Shown one piece after another: positions 15,906 to 25,511 of a stretch of 64,000 bases of DNA. The notes under the pieces were generated by a model. That model was not told where the DNA came from. It saw nothing but the letters and a program-made list of their open reading frames with translations, and did no database searches. The position numbers and the translations under genes were made by a program. The DNA comes from Bacteroidales bacterium (GTDB lineage: Bacteria; Bacteroidota; Bacteroidia; Bacteroidales; JAIOZK01): positions 1-64,000 of the forward strand of contig JAIOZK010000001.1 in NCBI GenBank assembly GCA_021740625.1. Direction: 5' to 3'. How positions within the stretch are numbered: position 1 is the first letter of the stretch; every line of letters starts with the position of its first letter.

Positions 15906-16853
15906 ATGAATCTAAGCATTATCATACCCCTGTATAATGAGGAAGAGTCCCTTCCGGAACTGCACGAATGGATCAGACGTGTTGTAAAAGAAAACAATTT
16001 GAGCTACGAGATCATTTTTGTGGATGATGGCAGTAGCGACAATTCATGGAAGGTGATCGAGGGAATTGCAGGAAAAGATCCCAACGTCAAGGGGATCAAA
16101 TTCAGGAGGAATTATGGAAAATCGGCCGCGCTCAACAGCGGCTTTGATCTGGCCGTTGGCGAAGTGGTGATTACGATGGATGCAGACCTGCAGGACAGTC
16201 CGGATGAAATCCCTGAATTGTACAAGATGGTGCATGAAGAAGGCTACGAACTGGTTTCCGGCTGGAAGAAAAAACGACATGATCCGCTTGGAAAGAAAAT
16301 TCCTTCCAGGCTTTTTAACTTGACCACCAGGAGAATGTCGGGCATCAAGCTGCACGATTTCAACTGCGGACTCAAGGCTTATAAAAATGAGGTGGTCAAA
16401 AACATAGAGGTATACGGAGAAATGCATCGTTACATCCCGGTGATCGCCAAATGGGAAGGCTATAAAAACATCGGGGAAAAAATTGTGAAACACCGTGCCC
16501 GCAAATACGGTGTTACAAAATTCGGAATGAGCCGTTTTATCAAAGGTTATCTGGATTTACTTACCATCAATTTTGTTTCGAAATTTGGAAAACGCCCCAT
16601 GCATTTATTCGGAACCCTCGGCTCCCTGATTTTTTTCCTGGGTTTTGTGATCGCCGCCTATCTTGCTTATGCAAAATTCTTCCTGGAAGAATACCGCATG
16701 ACGGAAAGGCCTTTGTTTTATTTCGGGTTGCTGGCCATGATTATCGGAACCCAGCTTTTTGTAGCTGGTTTCCTGGCAGAGATGATTTCACGCACCGGCA
16801 GCGAAAGAAACCAATACTCTGTTGAAAAAATGATTGATAAACCAAAAGAATAA
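15906..16853 (+). CDS. Family 2 glycosyltransferase (DPM1/GtrB-like) with two membrane helices
   Basis: 315 aa. The GT-A domain opens SIIIPLYNEEESLPEL and contains EIIFVDDGSSDNSW and TMDADLQDSP (the DxD metal site). Two C-terminal helices (MHLFGTLGSLIFFLGFVIAAYLAY and LFYFGLLAMIIGTQLFVAGFL) anchor it. This is the layout of polyprenyl-phosphate sugar transferases that load undecaprenyl phosphate for later glycan decoration. Ten bases separate it from the GT4 gene. Confidence 0.88.
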   Translation: MNLSIIIPLYNEEESLPELHEWIRRVVKENNLSYEIIFVDDGSSDNSWKVIEGIAGKDPNVKGIKFRRNYGKSAALNSGFDLAVGEVVITMDADLQDSPDEIPELYKMVHEEGYELVSGWKKKRHDPLGKKIPSRLFNLTTRRMSGIKLHDFNCGLKAYKNEVVKNIEVYGEMHRYIPVIAKWEGYKNIGEKIVKHRARKYGVTKFGMSRFIKGYLDLLTINFVSKFGKRPMHLFGTLGSLIFFLGFVIAAYLAYAKFFLEEYRMTERPLFYFGLLAMIIGTQLFVAGFLAEMISRTGSERNQYSVEKMIDKPKE

Positions 16854-16862
16854 AGTTTTTTC

Positions 16863-18023
16863 ATGCCTGAAAAAATGAAGATCATCATCATCGGTCCAGC
16901 GCATCCCTTGCGGGGAGGATTATCCAGTTATAACGAACGCCTGGCAAGAGAATTCATCAAAGAGGGGCATGAAGTGCTGATCGAAACATTCAAGTTACAA
17001 TATCCAGGGATTTTATTTCCGGGCAAATCACAGTATTCAGAAGAAAAAGCACCAGAAGATCTCAACATCAACATCAGCATCAATTCCATCAACCCACTGA
17101 ACTGGATTCGTACCGGAAACAGGCTGCGAAAAGAAAATGCCGATATTGTAATCTGTAAATTCTGGCTTCCCCTCATGGGCCCATGCTTCGGAACCATTCT
17201 CAGAAAGATCAGAAAAAACAAAAGATCAGTCATCATATCCATACTCGACAATGTAATCCCGCATGAGAAAAGACCAGGCGACCGCCTGATGACCAAATAT
17301 TTCCTGAAAGCCGTGGATGGCTTTATTGCCATGTCAAGAAGCGTGCTGAACGACCTGGAAACATTTGACACGCATAAACCAAAACTTTTCAACCCCCATC
17401 CCCTTTACGACAATTTCGGAGAGATCATTCCGAAAGAAAAAGCCAGAGAGCAACTGCAAATCCGTTCGGATGAAAAAATCATCCTGTTCTTTGGATTCAT
17501 CAGGGATTACAAAGGTCTAGACTTACTCATCAAAGCCATGGATTATGATAGGATCCGGGCAATGAAGATCAAACTACTTGTAGCCGGTGAGTTTTATACG
17601 GATTCTAAACCCTATTACAAATTGATTCAGGACGGAGGCCTTGAAAATAATGTGATCATGTCGAATGATTTTATCCCGGATTCGAAAGTTGCCAGGTATT
17701 TTTGCTCCGCCGATGTGGTTGTGCAACCTTACAAAACGGCTACCCAGAGCGGTGTCACACAAATTGCCTATCATTTCAACAAACCCATGATCACGACCGA
17801 TGTAGGTGGACTGGCTGAGATCGTTCCCCATGAAAAAGTAGGTTATGTGATCAAGCCAGAAGTAAAAGAGATCTCCAAATCAATTGTTAAGTTTTACGAA
17901 GAAGAGAAAGAGATTGAATTCACAAAAAATGTAATAAAAGAAAAAGAAAATTACAGTTGGGATAAAATGACGGATAAGGTGTATGCGTTGAAAGAAATCC
18001 TGGACAAAAACATAGGAGTTTGA
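16863..18023 (+). CDS. Family 4 glycosyltransferase
   Basis: 386 aa, GT-B fold. The N-terminal domain starts KIIIIGPAHPLRGGLSSYNERLA, and the C-terminal domain has ILFFGFIRDYKGLDLLIKA (donor-binding start) and the loop VGGLAEIVPHEKVGYV near residue 315, an EX7E-like region. It probably adds a sugar to a lipid-linked glycan in the cytoplasm. It lies between a GT2 gene and a GHMP kinase gene on the same strand. Confidence 0.85.
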   Translation: MPEKMKIIIIGPAHPLRGGLSSYNERLAREFIKEGHEVLIETFKLQYPGILFPGKSQYSEEKAPEDLNINISINSINPLNWIRTGNRLRKENADIVICKFWLPLMGPCFGTILRKIRKNKRSVIISILDNVIPHEKRPGDRLMTKYFLKAVDGFIAMSRSVLNDLETFDTHKPKLFNPHPLYDNFGEIIPKEKAREQLQIRSDEKIILFFGFIRDYKGLDLLIKAMDYDRIRAMKIKLLVAGEFYTDSKPYYKLIQDGGLENNVIMSNDFIPDSKVARYFCSADVVVQPYKTATQSGVTQIAYHFNKPMITTDVGGLAEIVPHEKVGYVIKPEVKEISKSIVKFYEEEKEIEFTKNVIKEKENYSWDKMTDKVYALKEILDKNIGV

Positions 18024-18027
18024 TCAG

Positions 18028-19053
18028 ATGAAAGTATACAGAAGCAAATCACCCTTAAGACTCGGCCTGGCCGGTGGTGGCACCGATGTTTCACCCTATT
18101 CCGATCTGCATGGCGGAGCCATCCTGAATGCTACCATCAGCATGTTTGCACATGCTACCATCATGCCCCGCGACGATGGCAAGATTATCTTTCACTCTGT
18201 GGATAAAGATCAAACACTTGAATCGAAAGCTGAAAACAGACTGGAAATCAAAGACCAGCTTGCCTTGCACCATGGAATTTACAACCGCGTCATCAAAGAT
18301 TATGTCAAAAAGCCTTTGTCGTTTGAATTATCGACTTTCGTGGATGCACCTCCCGGTTCAGGACTGGGAACCTCCTCCACCCTGGTGGTCACCATTCTGG
18401 GAGCTTTTGCAGAGTGGCTCAAGCTGCCCCTGGGAGAATACGACCTTGCCCGGTTGGCCTACGAAATCGAAAGAGTTGACCTGAAAATGGCCGGTGGAAA
18501 ACAGGATCAATATGCTGCAACCTTTGGCGGGGTAAATTTCATGGAGTTTTATAAAGATGACAAGGTGATCGTGAATCCGCTGCGCATCAAGCCAGAATAC
18601 CTGAATGAGTTGTCGCACAACCTGGTACTGTATTACACGGGCACCAGCCGCCTCAGTTCAAAGATCATTGAAGCACAGCAAAGCAATGTCGACAAATCCG
18701 ACAAAAAATCTGTAGAAGCCATGCACAAACTCAAGGAACAGGCTGTGATGATGAAAGAAGCCATTTTGCGGGGAGAGATTGACAAGATCGGTGAAATCCT
18801 TGACTTTGGCTGGAAATATAAAAAACAAATGGCTTCGGGGATCAGCAATCCCATGATCAACAAAATTTATAAAACTGCAAAAGAAAACGGGGCCACTGGC
18901 GGCAAAATATCCGGTGCGGGAGGAGGCGGTTTCATGATCTTTTATTGTCCGGGTAATTCACGTTTACAGGTCATTGAAGCACTCCAGGAATTCGGCGGAC
19001 AATTCAAGCGTTATGAATTCACCAAGCGGGGCCTTACCAGTTGGAACCTCTGA
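18028..19053 (+). CDS. GHMP kinase (D-glycero-D-manno-heptose 7-phosphate kinase-like)
   Basis: 341 aa. The start SPLRLGLAGGGTDVSPYSD matches HddA-type sugar kinases. The ATP loop is PPGSGLGTSSTLVV near residue 110 and the third GHMP motif ISGAGGGGFMIFY near residue 295. HddA phosphorylates heptose 7-phosphate for GDP-heptose synthesis; related kinases act on other sugars, so the substrate is tentative. Its position after two glycosyltransferases supports a role in nucleotide-sugar supply for surface glycan. Confidence 0.82.
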   Translation: MKVYRSKSPLRLGLAGGGTDVSPYSDLHGGAILNATISMFAHATIMPRDDGKIIFHSVDKDQTLESKAENRLEIKDQLALHHGIYNRVIKDYVKKPLSFELSTFVDAPPGSGLGTSSTLVVTILGAFAEWLKLPLGEYDLARLAYEIERVDLKMAGGKQDQYAATFGGVNFMEFYKDDKVIVNPLRIKPEYLNELSHNLVLYYTGTSRLSSKIIEAQQSNVDKSDKKSVEAMHKLKEQAVMMKEAILRGEIDKIGEILDFGWKYKKQMASGISNPMINKIYKTAKENGATGGKISGAGGGGFMIFYCPGNSRLQVIEALQEFGGQFKRYEFTKRGLTSWNL

Positions 19054-19148
19054 TTTTCAGTTTACGAATTGTTGCCGGGAGTTTGCAGGAAACATATATA
19101 AAATTTATAATTACCTAATATTGTAAGCTTATTTTAATTGCATACTTT

Positions 19149-20354
19149 ATGAAATACTGCATGATATTGATCATTGCAATGACGCTGGTTTCATGCAATG
19201 AAGAAACAACCGAAGAAAAAGCCGCCAGGATACACCAGAAAGTATTAACAATTGATTCTCATACAGATACTCCCCTGCGGTTTACACGTTCTGATTTTGA
19301 TCTGGCTGAAAAACACGATCCGCGGGAATCAAGGAGTAAGGTAGATTTTCCCCGCATGCAGGAAGGAGGTTTGGATGCTATCTTCATGGCGGCCTTCATC
19401 GGACAGGGTTTGCGCGATGACAGCTCCAACCTGAACGCAAAAAACAGGATCATCAGGATCTTTGATTCTATTGAGGCAAACGTGAACAGGTATCCCAATC
19501 TGGCCGGGATCGCCTACGAACCTCAAGATGCATATGAACTCGAAAAACAGGGAAAACATGCTGTTTATATCGGAATAGAAAATGGATATCCCATAGGAAA
19601 TGATATACGGAATGTCAAAGAATTTTACGACAGGGGTGCCAGGTACATCACCCTTTGCCACACAAAGAATAATGATCTTTGTGATTCATCAACAGACACA
19701 ACGGAACACAATGGTTTGAGTAATCTGGGCATTGAAGTGGTGAAGGAAATGAACAGGCTTGGAATGCTGGTAGACGTATCCCATATTTCCGATTCCAGCT
19801 TTTATGACGTGCTGGAAGTTTCTTCGGCCCCGGTCATTGCCTCACATTCCAATGCCAGAGCGATTTGCGATAGCCCAAGAAATCTGAATGATGAAATGCT
19901 GAAAAAACTGGCTGAAAACGGTGGCGTTGTGCAGGCTTGCGTGCTAACATCCTATGTTAAAGATATGGGTCATAATCCTCAGCGAGACAGTGCTTTCAAT
20001 GCGATCCGGGAGAAGTACAATCATTTCAGGAACCTCAATGATGAAGAAATGGAACAGGCCCGGAAAGAATGGTACGCAACAGATCGGCAATTCCCGAGAA
20101 AACTTGCCCGGGTTGCAGATTTTGTCGATCACATCGACCATATTGTAAATATTGCCGGGATCGATCATGTGGGCATAGGAACAGATTTTGATGGTGGCGG
20201 AGCCCTGGAAGACTGCTACGATGTGAGTGATATGGGGAACATCACCGTGGAACTCGTCAGAAGAGGCTATACAAAAGAGGAAATCGAGAAAATTTGGGGT
20301 GGCAACTTTATGCGTGTATTCAGAGAAGTTGCTGCTGCTTCCGAGCATCAATAG
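19149..20354 (+). CDS. Membrane dipeptidase (peptidase M19), lipoprotein
   Basis: 401 aa. The signal peptide ends TLVSCNEE, a lipobox with Cys16. The metal site of family M19 is present: IDSHTDTP (His-x-Asp), GIENGYP (bridging Glu), VDVSHISD and IASHSNARAICDSPRN (His). It hydrolyses dipeptides, or other substrates of renal-dipeptidase-like enzymes, outside the cytoplasm. No sign of truncation. Confidence 0.88.
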   Translation: MKYCMILIIAMTLVSCNEETTEEKAARIHQKVLTIDSHTDTPLRFTRSDFDLAEKHDPRESRSKVDFPRMQEGGLDAIFMAAFIGQGLRDDSSNLNAKNRIIRIFDSIEANVNRYPNLAGIAYEPQDAYELEKQGKHAVYIGIENGYPIGNDIRNVKEFYDRGARYITLCHTKNNDLCDSSTDTTEHNGLSNLGIEVVKEMNRLGMLVDVSHISDSSFYDVLEVSSAPVIASHSNARAICDSPRNLNDEMLKKLAENGGVVQACVLTSYVKDMGHNPQRDSAFNAIREKYNHFRNLNDEEMEQARKEWYATDRQFPRKLARVADFVDHIDHIVNIAGIDHVGIGTDFDGGGALEDCYDVSDMGNITVELVRRGYTKEEIEKIWGGNFMRVFREVAAASEHQ

Positions 20355-20426
20355 CAAAGATTCTTAATTGCTATTCAGATTATTTCTTTTTAATTTTACC
20401 TGGGGTTTAATGAATCATATTCAACA

Positions 20427-20999
20427 ATGAAAAAAACGCTCACGATTATAATTATTATACTGTTTACAGGTGCATGTGAAAACGAAGAGATCCCCGATGC
20501 TCAAAGCGTAATATCGGATTTGTCATTTGAATACCTCTGGTCGAGCGATACGGTAGCCCGTTACAGGTTCCTGAACGAATCGAGTGGTGCTGACAGTTAC
20601 CGCTGGGAGTTCGGTGACAACCTCGCCTCCGACAAATCGAATCCGGAACACGAATATTTCCAGGATGGACATTATAAGGTACGCTTGCATGCTTACAAGG
20701 GGAATAATGAAGACATCTCAGATACCATCCTGAAGCTGGAGTTTAAAAAATTACCACCAGTGGCTGATTTTGAATTCTATCAGACGCATGTTGATACTGC
20801 TGTGCAAGTCAGTTTTATCAATCGTTCTTATCATGTACATACATGCAACTGGAGATTCGACGACGGACATGGGTCATCCCAGATAAATCCCGTTCACTAT
20901 TATAAACAAAACGGAGACTACCAGGTACGCCTGAAAATCCACAATGCCATCTGGGAAGTGGACAGCATTATCAGGACTGTAAGTATCATCATGAAATAA
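20427..20999 (+). CDS. Two-PKD-domain lipoprotein
   Basis: 190 aa. A lysine-rich start, a hydrophobic run and FTGACENEE form a lipoprotein signal. Two PKD domains follow, each with the WxFG/D-type core (YRWEFGDN near residue 70, CNWRFDDG near 150) and the paired HxY...G.Y.VRL ending. Such proteins often bind surface glycans or mediate adhesion. The role here is unknown. It lies 73 nt after the dipeptidase gene and could be co-transcribed. Confidence 0.75.
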   Translation: MKKTLTIIIIILFTGACENEEIPDAQSVISDLSFEYLWSSDTVARYRFLNESSGADSYRWEFGDNLASDKSNPEHEYFQDGHYKVRLHAYKGNNEDISDTILKLEFKKLPPVADFEFYQTHVDTAVQVSFINRSYHVHTCNWRFDDGHGSSQINPVHYYKQNGDYQVRLKIHNAIWEVDSIIRTVSIIMK

Positions 21000-21070
21000 A
21001 ACGAATTCCTTACGCTGCTTCTGACTTCGTCACACCCAAAATAATAACGTAAACATCCTGCATATCATCC

Positions 21071-23353
21071 TTACTCCAGCTTAAAAGGAATGTGAAGATA
21101 TATATTTATGTTCCTTCCCGGATTGTAGATCCCCATGGGCTTCAAACTTGACAAGTGATCCACATAAGTTTCATCCAGCAGATTATTCACATTGATTCCC
21201 ATTTCCAGTTTTTGCCTGGTCCAATCCAGTTGTGCACCTATGCCGGCATTGAGGAGATTGTATGCCGGAGTTTTTGATTCAAAGGTGGCAGGGCGATCCT
21301 GTTTAAGAACACTATGGATTTGCACATTGATAAAAAAATTCCTGAAAGGACCGGCCTTTTCAAAGGAAAAACGGACCTCATTTATCAACTTGCTGGCTGG
21401 AATGAGGGGCAGGTATGCTCCATCCGATCTTTCTCCTGTAACATTGGAGAAACTCGATTTCAAATGGAGCCAATCCATGCCTACCGGATGGTAATGAATG
21501 CCAGCCTCGAGCCCGTATAATCTGGCATTGGTTTGTTCATAGAGGTATACAGATGATCCCCCAACTGGCGCGGTATCATTGGTCGGGGAGAGATAAATGT
21601 AATCCTTGATATTGTTGTAAAACAGCGCCAGGTCAAAACTGAGGTGGTCTGTATGGACATGCATACTGAAGTCCAGCTCCCCGCTACGCTGCGGGCCAAG
21701 ATCGGGATTACCCCGCTCGAAACGGCCGGCATGCAAACCGTTGGAGGTCAGCTCCGAGAGATTCGGCGCCCTGAATCCAAGGGCATAATTAATCCTGACC
21801 AGCCAGGCAGGTGTCAGGTAGTAGGTTAAACCAACAGATGCACTAAGATTCCCGAAAGTTTTATCGACTTCTGGCAAAATCCGGTGTTCATCTTCATGTT
21901 CTTCTTCATCCTCACCATGAGAATGGCCACCACGGGCCTCCATTTCAGGGCTGTCAATAATTCTGTAATCATAGCGTATTCCGGCCTGTGGATGGAACTT
22001 TCCCCAGTGCATACGACGGGCAAAAACATAAACCGAATAATTGGCCATGTTTGCATTGGGCAGAAAAACGGTTTCCCGTTGATTGATGTTCTCATTATCC
22101 TGGTTCATTCCCTGGAAACCAAACAGCAGATCACTTTTTTCATCGCTGGGTAAATACAGTTTAACATCATATGTAAGTGTATTCAAACGCATTTCAACAG
22201 CCGGCTCATCCTCTTCTTCTATCAGGCTTCGGTAATTGCTCTGGTAAGCTGCGCTCGCATCAAGCTTGAACCTGCCCAGCATAAATTTGGATTTTGCATG
22301 CAAAAGATGATTTTCCAGGTCTTGGTACCAGGCAGACAAATTTCTACCCCTCTCTTCAATCAGACCTTCCTGAATCACATCCGGTACCAGCATGCCTGGC
22401 TTTGAGTGTGCGTAGTCGTAATACAACTTAATGCTTCCTTTGCTGCCCAGATGACCTGCCGAGAGTTTCAACGCTTTCTCTTTAAAGCGTGTGTTGGGAG
22501 CATAGTCACCATTGCCCTGCATATAATCTGCATTATCTTTTACCCCCAACCTGAGTATTCCATAATAATTGCCCTTTGTAGCTCTGACACCCAGGTCGCT
22601 GCTCAATCCGAGTGTATTTGAATTAAAACTGGCATTGTAGTCTCCTGCCATGCTTCCCTGTATAGCAGGTTTCTCAGGAATAAAATTGATCACACCACCA
22701 ATGGCATCTGATCCGTAAAGCAGGGAAGCCGGCCCTTTTATCACTTCCACTTTTTCCACTCCGAATTCATTCAAGCCCAGGGGATGATTCACGCCAAACT
22801 GATAATTTTCCACCCTGACGCCATCGTTCAGCACCAGCACATCATTCATAGAAAGTCCGCGGATCACAGGCTTACCGATCCCCGATCCCCGGGAGATCAA
22901 ATCCACCCCGGGCAATACCGAAATGGCTTCGAGGTAATTTGGCGTACCCATTTTCTGAAGACTACTCCTGTTGACCACATCTATTTTAACAGCATTCTCA
23001 TCCTGTGTGGAATAATAACCACCACTGATCACCACTTCCTCGGAAAGCAGAATATCGGGTTCCATCAAAATGTTAAAAGTGGTTTTATCTTCATCGAAAT
23101 AAAAATTGAGTATTCTGCTTGCATACCCCACAAAAGAGAACTGAACATTCAACTTTGCCTTAGGCAAATCAGGTACAAGGAATTTTCCGTTTTGGTCGGT
23201 CACATCCCCGCGCTGCAATTCGGGGAAATATACATTGACTCCGGGAAGCGGTTCTCTGGATTTTTTGTCAACAACAGTTCCGCTGAATTTGTATTGTGCA
23301 AAAACCGGCACACAAAAAAAAATCAGAAGAAAAATCATGCTAATTTTTCTCAT
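21071..23353 (-). CDS. TonB-dependent receptor with a His-rich extracellular loop (metal uptake)
   Basis: 760 aa with a signal peptide. A carboxypeptidase-regulatory-like domain is followed by the plug (EEVVISGGYY, then KVEVIKGPASLLYGSDAIGGVINF) and a beta-barrel ending in a C-terminal aromatic strand. A loop near residues 470-487 reads GGHSHGEDEEEHEDEH, very rich in His and acidic residues, like the zinc-binding loops of ZnuD-type receptors. It probably imports zinc or another divalent metal through the outer membrane. The gene lies 60 nt after a small exported protein with HDHEHE, likely in one transcript. Confidence 0.88.
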   Translation of the reverse strand: MRKISMIFLLIFFCVPVFAQYKFSGTVVDKKSREPLPGVNVYFPELQRGDVTDQNGKFLVPDLPKAKLNVQFSFVGYASRILNFYFDEDKTTFNILMEPDILLSEEVVISGGYYSTQDENAVKIDVVNRSSLQKMGTPNYLEAISVLPGVDLISRGSGIGKPVIRGLSMNDVLVLNDGVRVENYQFGVNHPLGLNEFGVEKVEVIKGPASLLYGSDAIGGVINFIPEKPAIQGSMAGDYNASFNSNTLGLSSDLGVRATKGNYYGILRLGVKDNADYMQGNGDYAPNTRFKEKALKLSAGHLGSKGSIKLYYDYAHSKPGMLVPDVIQEGLIEERGRNLSAWYQDLENHLLHAKSKFMLGRFKLDASAAYQSNYRSLIEEEDEPAVEMRLNTLTYDVKLYLPSDEKSDLLFGFQGMNQDNENINQRETVFLPNANMANYSVYVFARRMHWGKFHPQAGIRYDYRIIDSPEMEARGGHSHGEDEEEHEDEHRILPEVDKTFGNLSASVGLTYYLTPAWLVRINYALGFRAPNLSELTSNGLHAGRFERGNPDLGPQRSGELDFSMHVHTDHLSFDLALFYNNIKDYIYLSPTNDTAPVGGSSVYLYEQTNARLYGLEAGIHYHPVGMDWLHLKSSFSNVTGERSDGAYLPLIPASKLINEVRFSFEKAGPFRNFFINVQIHSVLKQDRPATFESKTPAYNLLNAGIGAQLDWTRQKLEMGINVNNLLDETYVDHLSSLKPMGIYNPGRNINIYLHIPFKLE

Positions 23354-23413
23354 AAGCTTTTGATAATCAAATCAAAATTAAAAAAACAGAATGAATAAAA
23401 AGGTGGGCAAAGC

Positions 23414-23725
23414 TTATGCAACAGGCGGAGCGCGGCTGTCATTCAGCATGCAGGAGTTGGTCGTATGAGTGTTGCTTACCGATTGAGAAATCACAATACA
23501 CGGAAGATCATGCAGGATCATGGTCTCAAATGGCTCACTGATCCCCGGCAGCAAATAAAGCATTTCATCAGAACAATTGTGCAAACGTTCGTGTACGATT
23601 CGGATATCTGATGGATATTCGTATTTTTCATGCTCATGATCATGCAAACTGATCCAGAGCTGCCCCGGGACCAAACGGAAAGTCAGGATTAATAGTAAAA
23701 AGCCGGTGTAGAATTGTCGATGCAT
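23414..23725 (-). CDS. Small exported protein upstream of the TonB receptor gene
   Basis: 103 aa from the ATG at 23725. The first 20 residues are hydrophobic (FYTGFLLLILTFRLVPGQLW), and a short LHDHEHEKYEY segment follows. The mature part has three Cys and several His. Small proteins of this sort precede metal-linked TonB receptors in Bacteroidetes; I do not recognise the exact family. It may bind or signal metal in the periplasm. A promoter with good spacing sits directly in front. Confidence 0.6.
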   Translation of the reverse strand: MHRQFYTGFLLLILTFRLVPGQLWISLHDHEHEKYEYPSDIRIVHERLHNCSDEMLYLLPGISEPFETMILHDLPCIVISQSVSNTHTTNSCMLNDSRAPPVA

Positions 23726-23737
23726 TTTAATTGGCTG

Positions 23738-23767
23738 CAAAACTAAATAAAATCAGGAGATAAGCAA
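23738..23767 (-). promoter_or_regulatory. Promoter (TTG-N19-TAGTTTTG) of the small protein and TonB receptor
   Basis: On the minus strand TTG (23767-23765) is followed after 19 nt by TAGTTTTG (23745-23738), 12 nt before the ATG. The leader must be very short. Confidence 0.5.
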
Positions 23768-23785
23768 GTTAATCAATAATCCAGT

Positions 23786-24433
23786 TCAAGACACCTCAAT
23801 GATGCGGTATTCGGTGGGTCTTGGTACACCTTTGAAGTCTTCCAGGTACTTTTCCGACACCTGGTCGATGGCCGAATTCATGATGTTGCTGTGTTTGCTG
23901 TCGAAATCCTGTTTCACCTTGTTGTAAAAACGTTCACTCATTACGATCCGGTTGGCTTTGGCTTTGGATGTGAGCCTGGCAGCCAGATCAATATCCTGAC
24001 CGTAATAATCGTTCGCTCCTTCCAGAAAACTGATATTGTAAACCTCGGTACAATAATGAATGGCCACTTTGCATGGCAGAAAAAGACCTTCTATAGGAAA
24101 GTTCTTGATATTATCCAGGGTGGCATATATCTCCTGAAGCAGGCTGTAATAGTCCTTGAATGCGGCTTTCCGCCCGAGTTCTTCGTCTGGTATAAAAAGC
24201 ATGATCTCATCCCCAATGCCTTTTACCACATTATCCGGGAATTCGTTGATAATGGAAATAAAGTTAAAGGTATTGTTCAGTTTTTTTCCCCAGGATTTCA
24301 GATCCTCGCGATATTTGATCTGTGTGGATCCTACGATATCGATAAAAAAACATGTACCCGGACAAAGCGGGATATTTTCCAGTACATTTTCAATTTCCTT
24401 AGAATTCGGATCCCTGAAATGAATATAGCTCAT
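23786..24433 (-). CDS. Class III adenylate/guanylate cyclase-domain protein
   Basis: 215 aa, a stand-alone cyclase domain. FFIDIVGST holds the first metal Asp near residue 30, VVKGIGDEIML the second Asp with an upstream Lys, and YYGQDIDLAARLTSKA the transition-state Arg. The usual Asn before LAAR (VNxAAR) is Asp here, which may affect catalysis. No receptor or membrane domain is attached. Substrate (ATP, GTP or none) cannot be told from this. Confidence 0.75.
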   Translation of the reverse strand: MSYIHFRDPNSKEIENVLENIPLCPGTCFFIDIVGSTQIKYREDLKSWGKKLNNTFNFISIINEFPDNVVKGIGDEIMLFIPDEELGRKAAFKDYYSLLQEIYATLDNIKNFPIEGLFLPCKVAIHYCTEVYNISFLEGANDYYGQDIDLAARLTSKAKANRIVMSERFYNKVKQDFDSKHSNIMNSAIDQVSEKYLEDFKGVPRPTEYRIIEVS

Positions 24434-24480
24434 CCTTGAAAAGTTTCTAAAACAAAGATAAAGATAAAAACAAAAGCATT

Positions 24481-24510
24481 AAAAAAAGCCACACCTGAGG
24501 CATGGCTTTA
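24481..24510 (-). terminator. Rho-independent terminator of the FKBP gene
   Basis: On the minus strand, a stem AAAGCCA/TGGCTTT with an inner CC-TCAG-GG pairing is followed by a T run. It lies 22 nt after the FKBP stop codon. Confidence 0.7.
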
Positions 24511-24531
24511 TCATTTCTTGCAGTGCAATAT

Positions 24532-24975
24532 TTAGGATCCGATTTCCACCAGCTCAATTTCAAATACAAGTTCTTTGCCTGCCAGGGGATGATTGGCATC
24601 GATCACAATGGAATCGTCTTTCACATCGGCAACCGTAACCCTGAATTCTTTTCCTTCCGGAGTTCTTGATTGCAACTGCATTCCAATTTTGGGTTGCAGG
24701 TCCTCGGGCAATTGATCATTGCTGATTTCCTGGGTAAGCTCCTTGCGCTTTTCACCATAAGCTTCATCCGGTGTCAATGTAATTTCCTTCTTTTCACCCT
24801 TTTCCATTCCCATTACAGCTTTTTCAAAACCCGGTATCATTTGACCTTTGCCTACTTCAAATTCCAGGGGTTCCCTTTGCAAAGAACTGTCGAACACCTG
24901 TCCATCTGTAAATTTTCCTGTGTAATGAACCTTAACTTTGTCGTTGTCTTTTACTTTGGTCATAACTTCATTCAT
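24532..24975 (-). CDS. FKBP-type peptidyl-prolyl isomerase (SlyD-like)
   Basis: 147 aa without a signal peptide. VKVHYTGKFTDGQVFDSS and LEFEVGKGQMIPGFEKAVMGM are the FKBP core. The inserted chaperone flap (LTPDEAYGEKRKEL) and the end HPLAGKELVFEIELVEI are typical of SlyD/SlpA. It isomerises Xaa-Pro bonds and assists folding in the cytoplasm. The His-rich tail of E. coli SlyD is absent. A second in-frame ATG four codons later is an alternative start. Confidence 0.9.
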   Translation of the reverse strand: MNEVMTKVKDNDKVKVHYTGKFTDGQVFDSSLQREPLEFEVGKGQMIPGFEKAVMGMEKGEKKEITLTPDEAYGEKRKELTQEISNDQLPEDLQPKIGMQLQSRTPEGKEFRVTVADVKDDSIVIDANHPLAGKELVFEIELVEIGS

Positions 24976-25056
24976 TTTTTATGAAAAATGCTTCCTTATA
25001 AATCTTTGGAAAAAGATCGTCTTTAAGAAAGGATTCATCAGATTTTCAATAAAATG

Positions 25057-25087
25057 CAAAGTTACGAAGAATAACACAGACCCCCAA
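25057..25087 (-). promoter_or_regulatory. Promoter (TTG-N20-TAACTTTG) of the FKBP gene
   Basis: On the minus strand TTG (25087-25085), 20 nt, then TAACTTTG (25064-25057). The leader to the ATG at 24975 would be about 75 nt. Confidence 0.5.
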
Positions 25088-25147
25088 CCTTGCGATGGAT
25101 AATATCCCGTCGTGAGGATAATTATGATGTAATTTTCCGGGGGATGG

Positions 25148-25480
25148 TTACATGGCAGCCTCGGCCTGATCGCGGTTCTCGTAAATATCAAAGATGCTGG
25201 TAAAACCGCTGATCTTAAATATCTCCTTTATTTCATCCTGCATTGAACAAACAAAGAATTTTCCGTTAAGTCCCTTGATCTTTTTCAGGAACATCAGAAA
25301 AACACGCAAACCCGAGCTACTCACATATTCCAGGTTTGTACAATCAAGGATCAGGTTCCTGGCACCTGCATCCAGTTTCTCCTGGAGATTGGTTTCCAAT
25401 TCCTGGTAATTCGTTGTATCAAGCCTGCCGGCAATTTCAACAATCGTATATTTTTCTTTCTTGATATCGGCAATTTCCAT
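25148..25480 (-). CDS. STAS-domain anti-sigma factor antagonist
   Basis: 110 aa, a single STAS domain. The segment LEYVSSSGLRVFL near residue 55 contains the serine at which SpoIIAA/RsbV-type proteins are phosphorylated by RsbW-like kinases and dephosphorylated by PP2C phosphatases. It is the last gene of a five-gene set that also encodes both kinases and the phosphatase. The final target (sigma factor or other effector) is not seen in this cluster. Confidence 0.88.
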   Translation of the reverse strand: MEIADIKKEKYTIVEIAGRLDTTNYQELETNLQEKLDAGARNLILDCTNLEYVSSSGLRVFLMFLKKIKGLNGKFFVCSMQDEIKEIFKISGFTSIFDIYENRDQAEAAM

Positions 25481-25511
25481 TGTTCAATGATTTTTTACAA
25501 TTATAATAATT

